Assembly (NCBI RefSeq): GCF_947499295.1
Contig: NZ_CANMNP010000005.1
Span: 186,001 to 250,000, forward strand
Length of the DNA stretch: 64,000 nt
Source: an uncultured Roseibium sp.
Lineage (GTDB): Bacteria > Pseudomonadota > Alphaproteobacteria > Rhizobiales > Stappiaceae
Reading direction: 5' to 3'
Below are positions 34,777 to 43,660 of this stretch, piece after piece. The notes beneath the pieces were generated by a model, which did no database searches, was not told the origin of the DNA, and was given only the letters and a program-made list of their open reading frames with translations. The stretch's first letter is position 1. Every line of letters begins with the position of its first letter. The position numbers were made by a program, and so were the translations under genes.

Positions 34777-35421
34777 ATGTCCGCACTCAAAGAGCTAACC
34801 TCGCTTGATCTGGCCGCTCTGGTGGCGAGCCGTGTCTGCCACGACATCATTTCACCCGTCGGTGCCATTACCAACGGTTTGGAAGTGTTGGACGAGGAAG
34901 GCTCTGAGGACATGCGTGACTTTGCGATGGATCTCATCCGCAAAAGTGCGCGCCAGGCATCCGCAAAGCTGCAATTCGCCCGGCTGGCATTCGGGGCAGC
35001 GGGATCAGCGGGTGCCGAGATCGATCTCGGAGATGCTCAAGTCGTTGCCACAGGGTTTATGGAAAACGAAAAATCCGACTTAAATTGGCAACTCGATCGG
35101 CATCTGATGCCGAAGAATAATGTCAAATTGCTCCTTAACCTTATCCTGATCGCAAATCAGTGCGTGCCGCGCGGCGGTGAGATCAAAGTTGAAATGACCG
35201 GTGAACCCGCTTCGCCGTCATTTACGCTACACGCCAAGGGCCTCAATCCGCGTATCCCCTTGGGAATGAAGGAAACTCTAGGCGGAGAAGAGCCTGAGCG
35301 CATCGATGCACATTCGGTTCAGCCGATCTACACTCTACTTCTCGCTCGTGAAGCCGCTATGGTATTAACGATAGATAAACAAGAAGACTTGGTAAAAATT
35401 ACGGCGTCTCCAGCAGAATAA
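34777..35421 (+). CDS. chpT: Histidine phosphotransferase ChpT-like protein
   Basis: 214 residues. DLAALVASRVCHDIISPVGA contains the phospho-accepting histidine and is characteristic of ChpT, which resembles a degenerate dimeric histidine kinase: a four-helix bundle followed by an ATPase-like fold that lacks nucleotide-binding motifs. In Caulobacter ChpT passes phosphate from CckA to CtrA and CpdR. The frame is open back to 34672, but homology starts at the ATG at 34777. It lies 132 bases before cheA on the same strand, and ctrA is 9 kb further on. Confidence 0.85.
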   Translation: MSALKELTSLDLAALVASRVCHDIISPVGAITNGLEVLDEEGSEDMRDFAMDLIRKSARQASAKLQFARLAFGAAGSAGAEIDLGDAQVVATGFMENEKSDLNWQLDRHLMPKNNVKLLLNLILIANQCVPRGGEIKVEMTGEPASPSFTLHAKGLNPRIPLGMKETLGGEEPERIDAHSVQPIYTLLLAREAAMVLTIDKQEDLVKITASPAE

Positions 35422-35553
35422 TCTGTCAGACAAAAGTCTCCATCTGTTTCAGCGTATCTTAACTGTTTCACGTCAACCTACTCTCATGGACTTTTCGGTC
35501 CAGACATCCTTTTCGGGATGCGGAACCAGTAACAAGTCGGGTGAGAGCAGGAC

Positions 35554-38370
35554 ATGGACGACCTCCTCAGGGAATTCATTACTGAGACGAACGAGAGTCT
35601 CGATGTTGTTGACGTTGAACTTGTCAAATTTGAACAAGAACCAAACAACGCGACCATCTTAGATAACATTTTCCGTCTGGTGCACACTATTAAGGGCACT
35701 TGCGGCTTCCTTGGCCTTCCCCGGCTGGAAGGAATTGCACACGCTGCGGAAACCCTTATGGGCAAGTTCCGTGACGGAGCACCGGTTACGCAAGAAGCTG
35801 TGTCCCTTATTCTAACGTCGATTGACCAGATCAAGGACATCCTTGGCGAGCTGGAAGCTGCCGGTGGTGAAGAACCGCAAGGCGACGACAGCGAGTTGAT
35901 CGGACATCTGGAAGTGATGTCTGCCAAGGCTGATGCTGCGATGGCAGGCGGCGGTGAAGAGGCTCCGGCCGAAGAAGCCGCCGGTGATGAGGCTTCCGAA
36001 GCGGAAGCAGACGCCGAAGCAAGTGATTCTGAAGACGAGAGTGACGCAGAAGCGGACCAGGCCCTTGAGCGTCCTTTGCGTCCCGGCGAAGTTTCGCTTG
36101 ATGAGCTTGAACGCGCCTTCCGCGAGACCGAAATCGAGGTAGAAGTTGCCGAAGCCTCGGCTACGGAAGCCGAAGAGGTCGCGGAAGAGGTCGAAGAGCC
36201 TGTCCCTGCACCGGCTGCCGTGAAGGTGGAACCGAAAGCGCCGGAGGCAAAGAACAAGACCGAAGGAAAAAGCGAGAAGAAAGCTGCTGGTGGTAGTGTA
36301 TCCAACCAGAGCATTCGCGTCGCTGTCGACACGCTTGAGCATTTGATGACGATGGTCTCTGAGCTCGTGCTGACTCGGAACCAGCTTCTGGAAATCGTTC
36401 GCCGTCACGAAGACAGTGAATTCAAGGTACCGCTGCAGCGCTTGTCAAACGTGACCGCCGAGCTGCAGGAAGGTGTCATGGCGACACGCATGCAGCCGAT
36501 CGGCAACGCCTGGCAGAAGCTGCCGCGTATTGTGCGTGACCTTAGCCAGGAACTGGAAAAGCCGATCGATCTGGAAATGATCGGGGCCGATACCGAGCTT
36601 GACCGACAAGTCCTTGAAATGATCAAGGACCCGCTCACCCACATGGTTCGCAACTCTGCAGACCACGGGCTGGAGCTGCCGGAAGACCGCCGGGCGGCCG
36701 GCAAGCCTGAAAAAGGTGTCATCACTCTGGCCGCGTATCATGAAGGCGGCCACATCATCATCGAAGTCCGCGACGACGGTAAGGGGATCGATGTTGACCG
36801 GGTGAAGGAAAAGATCCTGGAGCGTGGCCTTGCCACTGAAGCCGAAATCGAGAAGATGACGGATTCCCAGATCCACAAGTTCATCTTCCATGCAGGCTTC
36901 TCAACAGCCGCATCGGTGACAAGTGTTTCTGGCCGCGGTGTTGGCATGGATGTTGTGCGCAACAACATCGAGCTGATTGGCGGAACGGTCGATCTGCGCT
37001 CTACGACGGGCAAGGGGTCGAGCTTTATCATCAAGATCCCGCTGACACTGGCGATCGTATCGACGCTGATTGTCGAAGCCAGCGGCGATCGATTTGCCAT
37101 TCCGCAGCTTTCCGTGGTCGAACTGGTGCGCGTACAGACCAATTCGGAACACCGCATTGAGCGGATCAAGGATACGCCGGTTCTGAGGCTGCGCAACAAG
37201 CTGCTGCCACTGGTTCATCTGTCTCAACTCCTTGGTATTTATGAAGGCGAGGACGCAGACAAGGCCATCGACGCGGACAACGGCTTCATCGTTGTCATGC
37301 AGGTGGGCAGCCAGACCTTCGGTGTTGTTGTCGACGGTGTCTTCCACACGGAAGAAATCGTGGTCAAGCCGATGTCGACCATGCTGCGTAACCTCGATAT
37401 GTTCTCCGGCAACACCATTCTTGGCGACGGATCCGTGATCATGATCATCGACCCGAACGGCATCGCAAGCGCCATGGCAAGCCATGCTTCCAGCGCTGTG
37501 GCTGAAACCGAGGAAGACGAACAGGAAGATCTGGCACGCAGGGCCATCAGTGGCCAGAGCTCGATCTCGCTGCTTCTGTTCCGAGCCGGTGCGCCGGAGC
37601 CAAAGGCAGTGCCGTTGTCGCTGGTTACGCGCCTTGAGGAGTTCGAGGTCTCGAAGATCGAGCGCTCCAATGGACGCGACCTTGTGCAGTATCGCGGTGC
37701 GTTGATGCCGCTGGTCTACGTGAACGACGGGGACTGCCACAAGACAGAAGGCACCCAGCCGATGCTGGTGTTCTCCGACGCTGGTCGGTCCATGGGTCTC
37801 GTTGTCGACGAAATCGTCGATATTGTCGAAGACCGCATGCATATCGAGGTCGGCTCGGAACGCCCGGGTATCCTGGGCTCCGCGATCGTCAAGGAACGTG
37901 CCACCGAGATTATCGACCTCGGTTACTACCTGCCGCAGGCCTTCGAAGACTGGTTCATGCGCAAGGAGATGGATATCGAAGCGCTGACGAAGAAAGTGCT
38001 CTTCGTCGACGACAGTTCCTTCTTCCGCAACATGTTGACACCAGTGCTCAAGGCTGCGGGTTATGATGTCACGACCTGTAACGGTCCTCAGCATGCATTC
38101 GAGCTTCTGGAGAACGGTGACAAGTTCCATGCAATCGTCAGCGATATCGAAATGCCGGAAATAAACGGCTTCGAGTTCTGCGAAGCGATGCGCCGTGATC
38201 CACGCTTCCGTGACATTCCGATGTTGGCCCTGTCCTCGCTAGTGACACCGGCATCGATCGAACGCGGACGCCAGGCCGGCTTTGACGACTATGTCGCCAA
38301 ATTCGACCGTCCCGGCTTGATTGCCGCTCTGAAAGACGTCTTCTCCGGTGAAATGGGAGTAGCAGCATGA
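35554..38370 (+). CDS. cheA: Hybrid chemotaxis histidine kinase CheA with two CheW domains and a receiver
   Basis: 938 residues, longer than the usual 650-700. Hpt domain with phospho-His44 (RLVHTIKGTCGFLG); an acidic Glu/Ala-rich stretch (about 128-250) in place of a recognisable CheY-binding P2; dimerisation region (DTLEHLMTMVSELVLTRNQL); ATPase boxes HMVRNSADHGLE, DDGKGID and GRGVGMDVVR; a CheW-like domain (FAIPQLSVVELVRV to IMIIDPNG); a second, more divergent CheW-like domain (LLLFRAGAPEPKAVPLSL onward); and a C-terminal receiver (KVLFVDDSSFFRNML, phospho-Asp864 in SDIEMPE). The fused receiver may act as a phosphate sink or internal regulator. The stop overlaps the cheW start. Confidence 0.95.
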   Translation: MDDLLREFITETNESLDVVDVELVKFEQEPNNATILDNIFRLVHTIKGTCGFLGLPRLEGIAHAAETLMGKFRDGAPVTQEAVSLILTSIDQIKDILGELEAAGGEEPQGDDSELIGHLEVMSAKADAAMAGGGEEAPAEEAAGDEASEAEADAEASDSEDESDAEADQALERPLRPGEVSLDELERAFRETEIEVEVAEASATEAEEVAEEVEEPVPAPAAVKVEPKAPEAKNKTEGKSEKKAAGGSVSNQSIRVAVDTLEHLMTMVSELVLTRNQLLEIVRRHEDSEFKVPLQRLSNVTAELQEGVMATRMQPIGNAWQKLPRIVRDLSQELEKPIDLEMIGADTELDRQVLEMIKDPLTHMVRNSADHGLELPEDRRAAGKPEKGVITLAAYHEGGHIIIEVRDDGKGIDVDRVKEKILERGLATEAEIEKMTDSQIHKFIFHAGFSTAASVTSVSGRGVGMDVVRNNIELIGGTVDLRSTTGKGSSFIIKIPLTLAIVSTLIVEASGDRFAIPQLSVVELVRVQTNSEHRIERIKDTPVLRLRNKLLPLVHLSQLLGIYEGEDADKAIDADNGFIVVMQVGSQTFGVVVDGVFHTEEIVVKPMSTMLRNLDMFSGNTILGDGSVIMIIDPNGIASAMASHASSAVAETEEDEQEDLARRAISGQSSISLLLFRAGAPEPKAVPLSLVTRLEEFEVSKIERSNGRDLVQYRGALMPLVYVNDGDCHKTEGTQPMLVFSDAGRSMGLVVDEIVDIVEDRMHIEVGSERPGILGSAIVKERATEIIDLGYYLPQAFEDWFMRKEMDIEALTKKVLFVDDSSFFRNMLTPVLKAAGYDVTTCNGPQHAFELLENGDKFHAIVSDIEMPEINGFEFCEAMRRDPRFRDIPMLALSSLVTPASIERGRQAGFDDYVAKFDRPGLIAALKDVFSGEMGVAA

Positions 38371-38858
38371 GTGTGCTGGAACACAAACTCAACGAGGATC
38401 AGAACGCTGCAAGCGACATGATCCAGTACGTTACCGTGGTGATTGGAGGCCAGCTGTTTGGCCTCCCGATTTCCCAGGTGCATGATGTATTTGTACCCGA
38501 AAGCGTTACACGCGTGCCAATGTCCGCACCGGAAGTTCAGGGTGTTCTGAACCTGCGCGGCCGGATCGTGACCGCGATCAACATGCGACGCCGGCTCCAT
38601 CTTCCTCCGCTGGAGGATGAACAAATGATGGCCGTTGGTATCGAGTACAAACAGGAAAGCTACGGTCTCGTTATTGATACCGTGGGCGAAGTCCTGACGC
38701 TGCCGGCGGCTTCTGCGGAATCCAATCCGTCGAACCTTGATCGTCGCTGGGCCGAGATTTCCGGTGGTGTCCATCGCCTGGACGGTCAGCTGATGGTCAT
38801 TCTTGATGTGGACCGTTTGCTGGGTTCGATGTTCACAGAACCAATGGTTGCGGCATAA
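38367..38858 (+). CDS. cheW: Chemotaxis coupling protein CheW
   Basis: 163 residues, a single CheW domain (QYVTVVIGGQLFGLPISQVH, NLRGRIVTAINMRRRL, GLVIDTVGEVLTLP). It links receptors to CheA. The start codon overlaps the end of cheA as ATGA, so translation is probably coupled. Confidence 0.95.
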   Translation: MSVLEHKLNEDQNAASDMIQYVTVVIGGQLFGLPISQVHDVFVPESVTRVPMSAPEVQGVLNLRGRIVTAINMRRRLHLPPLEDEQMMAVGIEYKQESYGLVIDTVGEVLTLPAASAESNPSNLDRRWAEISGGVHRLDGQLMVILDVDRLLGSMFTEPMVAA

Positions 38859-38894
38859 CAAGGCCGAAACGGCTAATTAGTGGAGTAACGCCTG

Positions 38895-39260
38895 ATGAAA
38901 CAGTGCCTTGTAGTCGATGACTCAAGCGTCATCCGTAAGGTCGCCCGCCGGATTCTCGAAGATTTGAACTTCGAGATCACGGAAGCAGAGGATGGCCAGC
39001 AGGCGCTTGACGAGTGCAGGAAGACCATGCCGGATGCAATCCTGCTGGATTGGAATATGCCGGTGATGGACGGACTGGAGTTTCTGACCAGCCTCAGGGG
39101 TGAAGAAGGTGGAGAGAACCCCGTCGTGGTTTTCTGCACAACCGAAAACGATGTTGCGCATATCGCACGGGCCATTCGTGCCGGTGCCAACGAGTACATC
39201 ATGAAACCATTCGACCGCGAAATCGTCGAAGCCAAGTTTCAGGAAGTTGGTCTTATTTAG
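38895..39260 (+). CDS. cheY: Chemotaxis response regulator CheY
   Basis: Stand-alone receiver of 121 residues. Acidic pocket VVDDSS, phospho-Asp52 in LLDWNMPVMDG, conserved Thr region FCTTEND and Lys in IMKPFDRE. It would carry phosphate from CheA to the flagellar motor. Spaced 36 bases after cheW. Confidence 0.95.
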   Translation: MKQCLVVDDSSVIRKVARRILEDLNFEITEAEDGQQALDECRKTMPDAILLDWNMPVMDGLEFLTSLRGEEGGENPVVVFCTTENDVAHIARAIRAGANEYIMKPFDREIVEAKFQEVGLI

Positions 39261-39281
39261 TATTGAGTTGGGCAGTCTCTA

Positions 39282-40499
39282 ATGGCATTTGCGCAGAGAA
39301 GCGCTTCCGCGGGCACAAATCCCGGTAGCGATCCGATTAAGGTAATGGTCGTCGACGACGCCGTCGTCATTCGTGGGTTGTTGACCCGCTGGCTCGGCGA
39401 AGACAAGGGGCTGAATGTTGTCAGCTCACACCGGAACGGCAAACTCGCCGTCGAAGATATAGAAAAAAGCAATCCCGACGTCGTTGTGCTCGACATCGAA
39501 ATGCCCGAGATGGATGGCATGACCGCTTTGCCGTTGATGCTGGCAAAGAAACGCGATCTCGTGGTCATCATGGCCTCGACCCTGACACGCAGGAATGCCG
39601 AAATCAGTCTGAAGGCCCTGTCGCTTGGCGCGGCAGACTATGTGCCGAAGCCCGAATCCACTTCCGAAGTGACAACGTCCATCGATTTCCGTCGTGAATT
39701 GATCGAGAAGGTCAAGGCACTTGGTGCTCGCGCAGTGCGTATGCGCGGACCAGCACGGACCATGCGTGCTGAAACGCGGGCTGGTCGGACTTCGCAGCCG
39801 GTCAAACCCCTGGGGTCCCGTCCGGCAACAGACACGCGCGCAAGTTTTCGTCAGGCTGCTCAGCCTGCAGCTGCGGCCGCTCCACAGTTCAAGACAAGGC
39901 CGTATTCTTCAGCGCGGCCAAGGATCCTGGCAATCGGATCTTCCACCGGAGGCCCTCAGGCTCTTCAGGAAGTGATGAAGGAAGTCGGAACTGCAATGAA
40001 CGACGTACCGGTGGTCATTACCCAGCACATGCCGCCGACCTTCACCTCCATTTTGGCAGAGCACATGGGCAAAGCCGCTCTTCGTCCTGCCAAGGAGGGT
40101 GAACACGGGGAACTGCTCAAGCCGGGAAACATCTATGTTGCACCGGGTGGCAAACACATGGTGCTGGAAAAGGACGGCGGTGCGGTCAAAATTCGACTGA
40201 CCGACGATGAACCGGTCAATTTCTGTAAGCCGGCTGTCGATCCTCTGTTCGATAGCGTGGCCAAAGTTTACGGTTCGGCGACACTGGGTGTCATCCTCAC
40301 AGGCATGGGCCACGATGGTGCCGATGGTGTGAAGACGATCGCAGCCGGTGGCGGCAGTATCATCACCCAGGACGAGGCGACCAGTGTGGTCTGGGGAATG
40401 CCGGGTGCGGCAGCTCAGACCGGCGTGTGCTGTGACATTCTTCCCTTGAAGGAGATCGGTCCGAAGATCTCTCGCGTATTGAAGGGGAACACAAGATGA
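39282..40499 (+). CDS. cheB: Chemotaxis protein-glutamate methylesterase CheB
   Basis: 405 residues: receiver domain (VMVVDDAVVIRGLLTRWLGE, phosphoacceptor VVLDIEMPEMDG), a basic Ala/Pro/Arg-rich linker (about 155-205) and the methylesterase domain with catalytic Ser in AIGSSTGGPQALQEV, His in ITQHMPPTFT and Asp in GMGHDGADG. Removes methyl groups from receptors for adaptation. The stop overlaps the cheR start. Confidence 0.95.
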   Translation: MAFAQRSASAGTNPGSDPIKVMVVDDAVVIRGLLTRWLGEDKGLNVVSSHRNGKLAVEDIEKSNPDVVVLDIEMPEMDGMTALPLMLAKKRDLVVIMASTLTRRNAEISLKALSLGAADYVPKPESTSEVTTSIDFRRELIEKVKALGARAVRMRGPARTMRAETRAGRTSQPVKPLGSRPATDTRASFRQAAQPAAAAAPQFKTRPYSSARPRILAIGSSTGGPQALQEVMKEVGTAMNDVPVVITQHMPPTFTSILAEHMGKAALRPAKEGEHGELLKPGNIYVAPGGKHMVLEKDGGAVKIRLTDDEPVNFCKPAVDPLFDSVAKVYGSATLGVILTGMGHDGADGVKTIAAGGGSIITQDEATSVVWGMPGAAAQTGVCCDILPLKEIGPKISRVLKGNTR

Positions 40500-41374
40500 C
40501 GCCAAGCGAGTTTGATTTCCTCAAGAACTTTCTGAAGACCCGGTCCGGACTGGTCCTGTCAAATGACAAGCAGTACCTGGTGGAAAGCCGTCTACAGCCA
40601 GTTGCGCGCAGTTCGAAATTGGAAACCCTGAGTGCTGTTATTCAGCAGCTGCAACGGGGTGGCAACCGGGCGCTCGAAAACGAAGTCGTTGAAGCCATGA
40701 CGACGAACGAGTCGTTCTTCTTCCGTGACAAGACGCCGTTCGAGCATTTCAAGGACACGATGCTGCCCTCACTCTTGGAAAGCCGGGCGACGCGAAAACA
40801 GCTCAAGATCTGGTGCGCGGCTGCGTCCACCGGTCAAGAGCCCTATTCCTTGGCGATTTGCCTCAAGGAAGATGCGGCCAAAATGCCGGGCTGGCGGACG
40901 CGTATTCTCGGTACGGATCTTTCTCAGGAAGTGCTTGAAAAGGCCAAGACCGGTCTCTACAGCCAGTTCGAAGTCCAGCGTGGTTTGCCTATTCAGCTGC
41001 TGCTGAAATATTTTGAGCAGAAGGGCGATGTCTGGCAGATCAATCCCAACATGCGGGCCATGATCGAATGGAAGAAGTTCAATCTTCTTGAGAGCTTTAC
41101 GCATCTCGGCGAATTCGACATCATTTTCTGCCGAAATGTGCTGATCTATTTCGATCAGGCCACCAAGTCCGAGATCCTCGGACGGATGGCGAAATCCTTG
41201 CCGGACGACGGGTTCCTCGTGCTCGGAGCTGCGGAAACGGTTGTCGGCCTAACCGATGCCTTCAAGCCGGTGTCAGGAAAGCGTGGTCTGTTTCAGAAGA
41301 AACAGGTTGCTCAATCCGCCACAGGAGCAACGAGCCGCCCGCGGCTGGCGGTCGGTGGCGGGTTTCAGCGCTGA
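40496..41374 (+). CDS. cheR: Chemotaxis protein methyltransferase CheR
   Basis: 292 residues. N-terminal helical domain (FDFLKNFLKTRSGLVLSNDK, TTNESFFFRD) and SAM-binding domain (IWCAAASTGQEPYSLAI, ILGTDLSQEVLEKAK, FDIIFCRNVLIYFD). Methylates receptor glutamates using SAM. ATGA overlap with cheB; a bidirectional terminator follows and ends the operon. Confidence 0.95.
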   Translation: MTPSEFDFLKNFLKTRSGLVLSNDKQYLVESRLQPVARSSKLETLSAVIQQLQRGGNRALENEVVEAMTTNESFFFRDKTPFEHFKDTMLPSLLESRATRKQLKIWCAAASTGQEPYSLAICLKEDAAKMPGWRTRILGTDLSQEVLEKAKTGLYSQFEVQRGLPIQLLLKYFEQKGDVWQINPNMRAMIEWKKFNLLESFTHLGEFDIIFCRNVLIYFDQATKSEILGRMAKSLPDDGFLVLGAAETVVGLTDAFKPVSGKRGLFQKKQVAQSATGATSRPRLAVGGGFQR

Positions 41375-41402
41375 TCTGCGAAAATCCAGTTCAAATCATA
41401 TT

Positions 41403-41430
41403 AAAGGCGGTCAGTTGACCGCCTTTTTTT
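41403..41430. terminator. Bidirectional terminator between cheR and the LytTR gene
   Basis: AAAGGCGGTC / GACCGCCTTT perfect stem with AGTT loop, T-run on the + side and A-run on the other, placed between convergent genes. Confidence 0.9.
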
Positions 41431-42322
41431 GTGCGGTGGTCTCCTTGCCGAAACGGGCATCGACATCGTCGATGTATTTTCTGCTTACCGGGACTTTGGA
41501 GCCGTCTTTCAGATCAAGCCAAAGACGGCCGTTTTCGCGTGATTGGCCGACAACTGCCGCATATGCCACCCAGTGGCTTCGATGAACCTGCATGCCGTCA
41601 TTGCCTGGCAACTCCGCCACGATGTCATTGAAGCGATAGAGCACCATACGGCTGTCTGTCTCGCTAACGAGCCGCACATAGTGTTCCTGTGCTTCAACAC
41701 GCAGCAAGTCACCCTCAAGTGGGGTCTCCAAATGTCTTCCAAAGCCGGTGCCGTCGGCCACAAGGTTTGTGTCTTGCAGGTCAGGATTTTCCGTTGAATC
41801 AGCAACGTCGGCTGTGTCTTTTTGTGCTTCGGTCAACGCTTTGGTGCCGGTCTGGGTGTTGGTCGAAAACACAAACAGCTTTGGTGCGGTCAGCAGCAGA
41901 CAGAGCGCGAGGTGATTGTCAGACAGATAAATGACCTCAAGAAAAAAAGAGCCAATATGCGAAATCCCATTCGCGGTTGTCGCTGTTGAGGGAGCGGTTG
42001 GCAGGGCTGAAGCAGTGAGGCCGTCCAGTTCAGGTAGCCCAAGGATGAGATCGAGCGCCGTTATCGAAAGCGCAAACGGGAACAGGCTGACCACTGCTGC
42101 AGTCACTGCAACAGGCCACACTCGGGACTTTAGTCCGGGCACGCGGTCGATAACCTCAAAGAAGGCAATAAACAGGGTTGCCTCGATCAGAACCCTGATC
42201 AGCCAATAGCCATAAAGGCTGGCCAGCGTCCAACCTTCCGGTCGCATTGCCTGAGAAGCTGCCAACAGCAGAGCTGCTGTCAAACAAAGGAAGGTCACCT
42301 GAGCGATATAGGAACGGAGCAT
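41411..42322 (-). CDS. Membrane-embedded LytTR-domain DNA-binding protein
   Basis: 303 residues. The N-terminal half has about four membrane segments (AQVTFLCLTAALLLAAS, LIRVLIEATLFIAFFEVID, VWPVAVTAAVVSLFPFALS, HLALCLLLTAPKLFVFS). The C-terminal 100 residues form a LytTR domain (LRVEAQEHYVRLVSETDS, VLYRFNDIVAELPG, MQVHRSHWVAYAAVV, DLKDGSKVPVSRKYIDDV). Such proteins are thought to regulate transcription from the membrane, often their own operon. Target and signal are unknown. The last codons overlap the cheR terminator. Confidence 0.85.
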   Translation of the reverse strand: MLRSYIAQVTFLCLTAALLLAASQAMRPEGWTLASLYGYWLIRVLIEATLFIAFFEVIDRVPGLKSRVWPVAVTAAVVSLFPFALSITALDLILGLPELDGLTASALPTAPSTATTANGISHIGSFFLEVIYLSDNHLALCLLLTAPKLFVFSTNTQTGTKALTEAQKDTADVADSTENPDLQDTNLVADGTGFGRHLETPLEGDLLRVEAQEHYVRLVSETDSRMVLYRFNDIVAELPGNDGMQVHRSHWVAYAAVVGQSRENGRLWLDLKDGSKVPVSRKYIDDVDARFGKETTAQKKAVN

Positions 42323-42626
42323 GCGGGCGATCTCAATTCTGAGTTACCGCAAACTACGGTATTTTCGCCCTGTCATTCAAGAAGCATGAAAATCCAGGTA
42401 CATAACTCTTTGTAAGAACTATGTTTTTAACACTCTTTTTGGTGATCCAAGAATTGGTGAAATCTTCTGACTGCTTGTGAAGGCATGGCTTTTCTTCTCT
42501 GCGGGCTGCGCCAGATACTGACCTGACGGAACTGGTTTCTGTGATCGGTTCCATTGGCCAACTTGGCGAAAATGCACGGGCCCCATCACCGAGTGTTGAG
42601 CTGAAGAGCAGTTTGGGAGAACTTGA
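42323..42626. other. Intergenic region between divergent LytTR and metallo-hydrolase genes
   Basis: About 300 bases without a supportable gene. It must hold the promoters of both divergent genes. I see a loose GGAAC/GTTCC inverted repeat around 42530-42555 but no clear operator, riboswitch or terminator. Confidence 0.5.
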
Positions 42627-43598
42627 ATGACGATTGATGTGAAACTGACACGGCGAGCCGCACTGCTGGGCGCAGGCGGCGCGATTGCCGGTGCCGGTCT
42701 TGCCAGTACAACCGGAGCTGTCTTGGCAGCTGCAGACAAACAAGGGGCCATGGCAACGCCGGTGGCGCGATATTCCGTCGGTGAGTTTGAAGTCAACACC
42801 CTGTTGGATGGCGCTGTGACGGCATCGGAACCGCAAAAAACATTCGGGATGAATGTTGAAGCTGACGCGTTCAACAATTTTTCGGCGGAAAACTTCATTC
42901 CTGCTGATCAGTTCAGAGCCTTCTTCACGCCGACTCTGGTCAATACAGGCAACGAACTCATCCTGTTCGATACCGGTGTCGGTGAGGGTGGTCGGCCAGC
43001 TCGCGGTAACATGCGCGCGGCGATTGAAAGTGCAGGCTATGCGCCGGAGCAGGTAGACGTTGTTGTGATTACGCACATGCACCCAGACCATATCGGCGGC
43101 CTTATGGAGGGCGGTGCACCGGCCTTTGCAAATGCGCGATACGTGACGGGCCAGAAAGAGTATGACTTCTGGGCGGCTATGGATCCTGAGGCCAATGGTG
43201 TTACCAAACTGATGGCCAAAAATGTGAAGCCGCTTGCTGACAAGATGACATTCCTTGGTGATGGCGGCTCGGTAGCCTCCGGCGTTACCGCTGTTGCTGC
43301 GCACGGCCACACACCAGGACATATGCTTTACATGCTCGAAAACGGCGGTCAGCAGCTTCTTCTGGCAGCAGATACAGCCAATCACTATGTCTGGTCACTT
43401 GCCAAGCCGGAATGGGAAGTGCGCTTCGATATGGACAAAGAGGCGGCAGCCGCAACGCGGAAGAACATCTTCAGTATGCTTGCGGCCGACAAGGTACCGT
43501 TCGTCGGTTACCACATGCCTTTCCCGGCAGTCGGCTATGTTGCTGCCGATGGAGATGGGTTCCGGTATGTACCGGCCTCATATCAGATGCATCTCTGA
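42627..43598 (+). CDS. Tat-exported MBL-fold metallo-hydrolase
   Basis: 323 residues. Twin-arginine signal (TRRAALLGAGGAIAGAG, Arg9-Arg10) with cleavage near LAA. Metallo-beta-lactamase fold with the metal motif THMHPDHIGG, further ligands in AAHGHTPGHM and AADTANH, and a late His in FVGYHMPFPAVGY. Resembles the exported lactonase/quorum-quencher-like or phosphodiesterase-like MBL group; substrate unknown. GGGAGAAC precedes the ATG. Stands alone, with a strong terminator after. Confidence 0.87.
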   Translation: MTIDVKLTRRAALLGAGGAIAGAGLASTTGAVLAAADKQGAMATPVARYSVGEFEVNTLLDGAVTASEPQKTFGMNVEADAFNNFSAENFIPADQFRAFFTPTLVNTGNELILFDTGVGEGGRPARGNMRAAIESAGYAPEQVDVVVITHMHPDHIGGLMEGGAPAFANARYVTGQKEYDFWAAMDPEANGVTKLMAKNVKPLADKMTFLGDGGSVASGVTAVAAHGHTPGHMLYMLENGGQQLLLAADTANHYVWSLAKPEWEVRFDMDKEAAAATRKNIFSMLAADKVPFVGYHMPFPAVGYVAADGDGFRYVPASYQMHL

Positions 43599-43619
43599 TT
43601 CGATTTCAGAACTGCACAG

Positions 43620-43648
43620 GAGAAGCCGGCCTCTGCCGGCTTCTCGCG
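43620..43648 (+). terminator. Intrinsic terminator after the metallo-hydrolase gene
   Basis: GAGAAGCCGGC / GCCGGCTTCTC perfect 11-bp stem, CTCT loop, then GCGTTTT. Confidence 0.82.
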
Positions 43649-43660
43649 TTTTGGTGGTCC

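Noticed and set aside
36901-38130. Open frame of about 400 codons antisense to cheA
   Set aside because: Explained by codon bias of cheA on the other strand; the product is a His/Asp/Arg mix without motifs.
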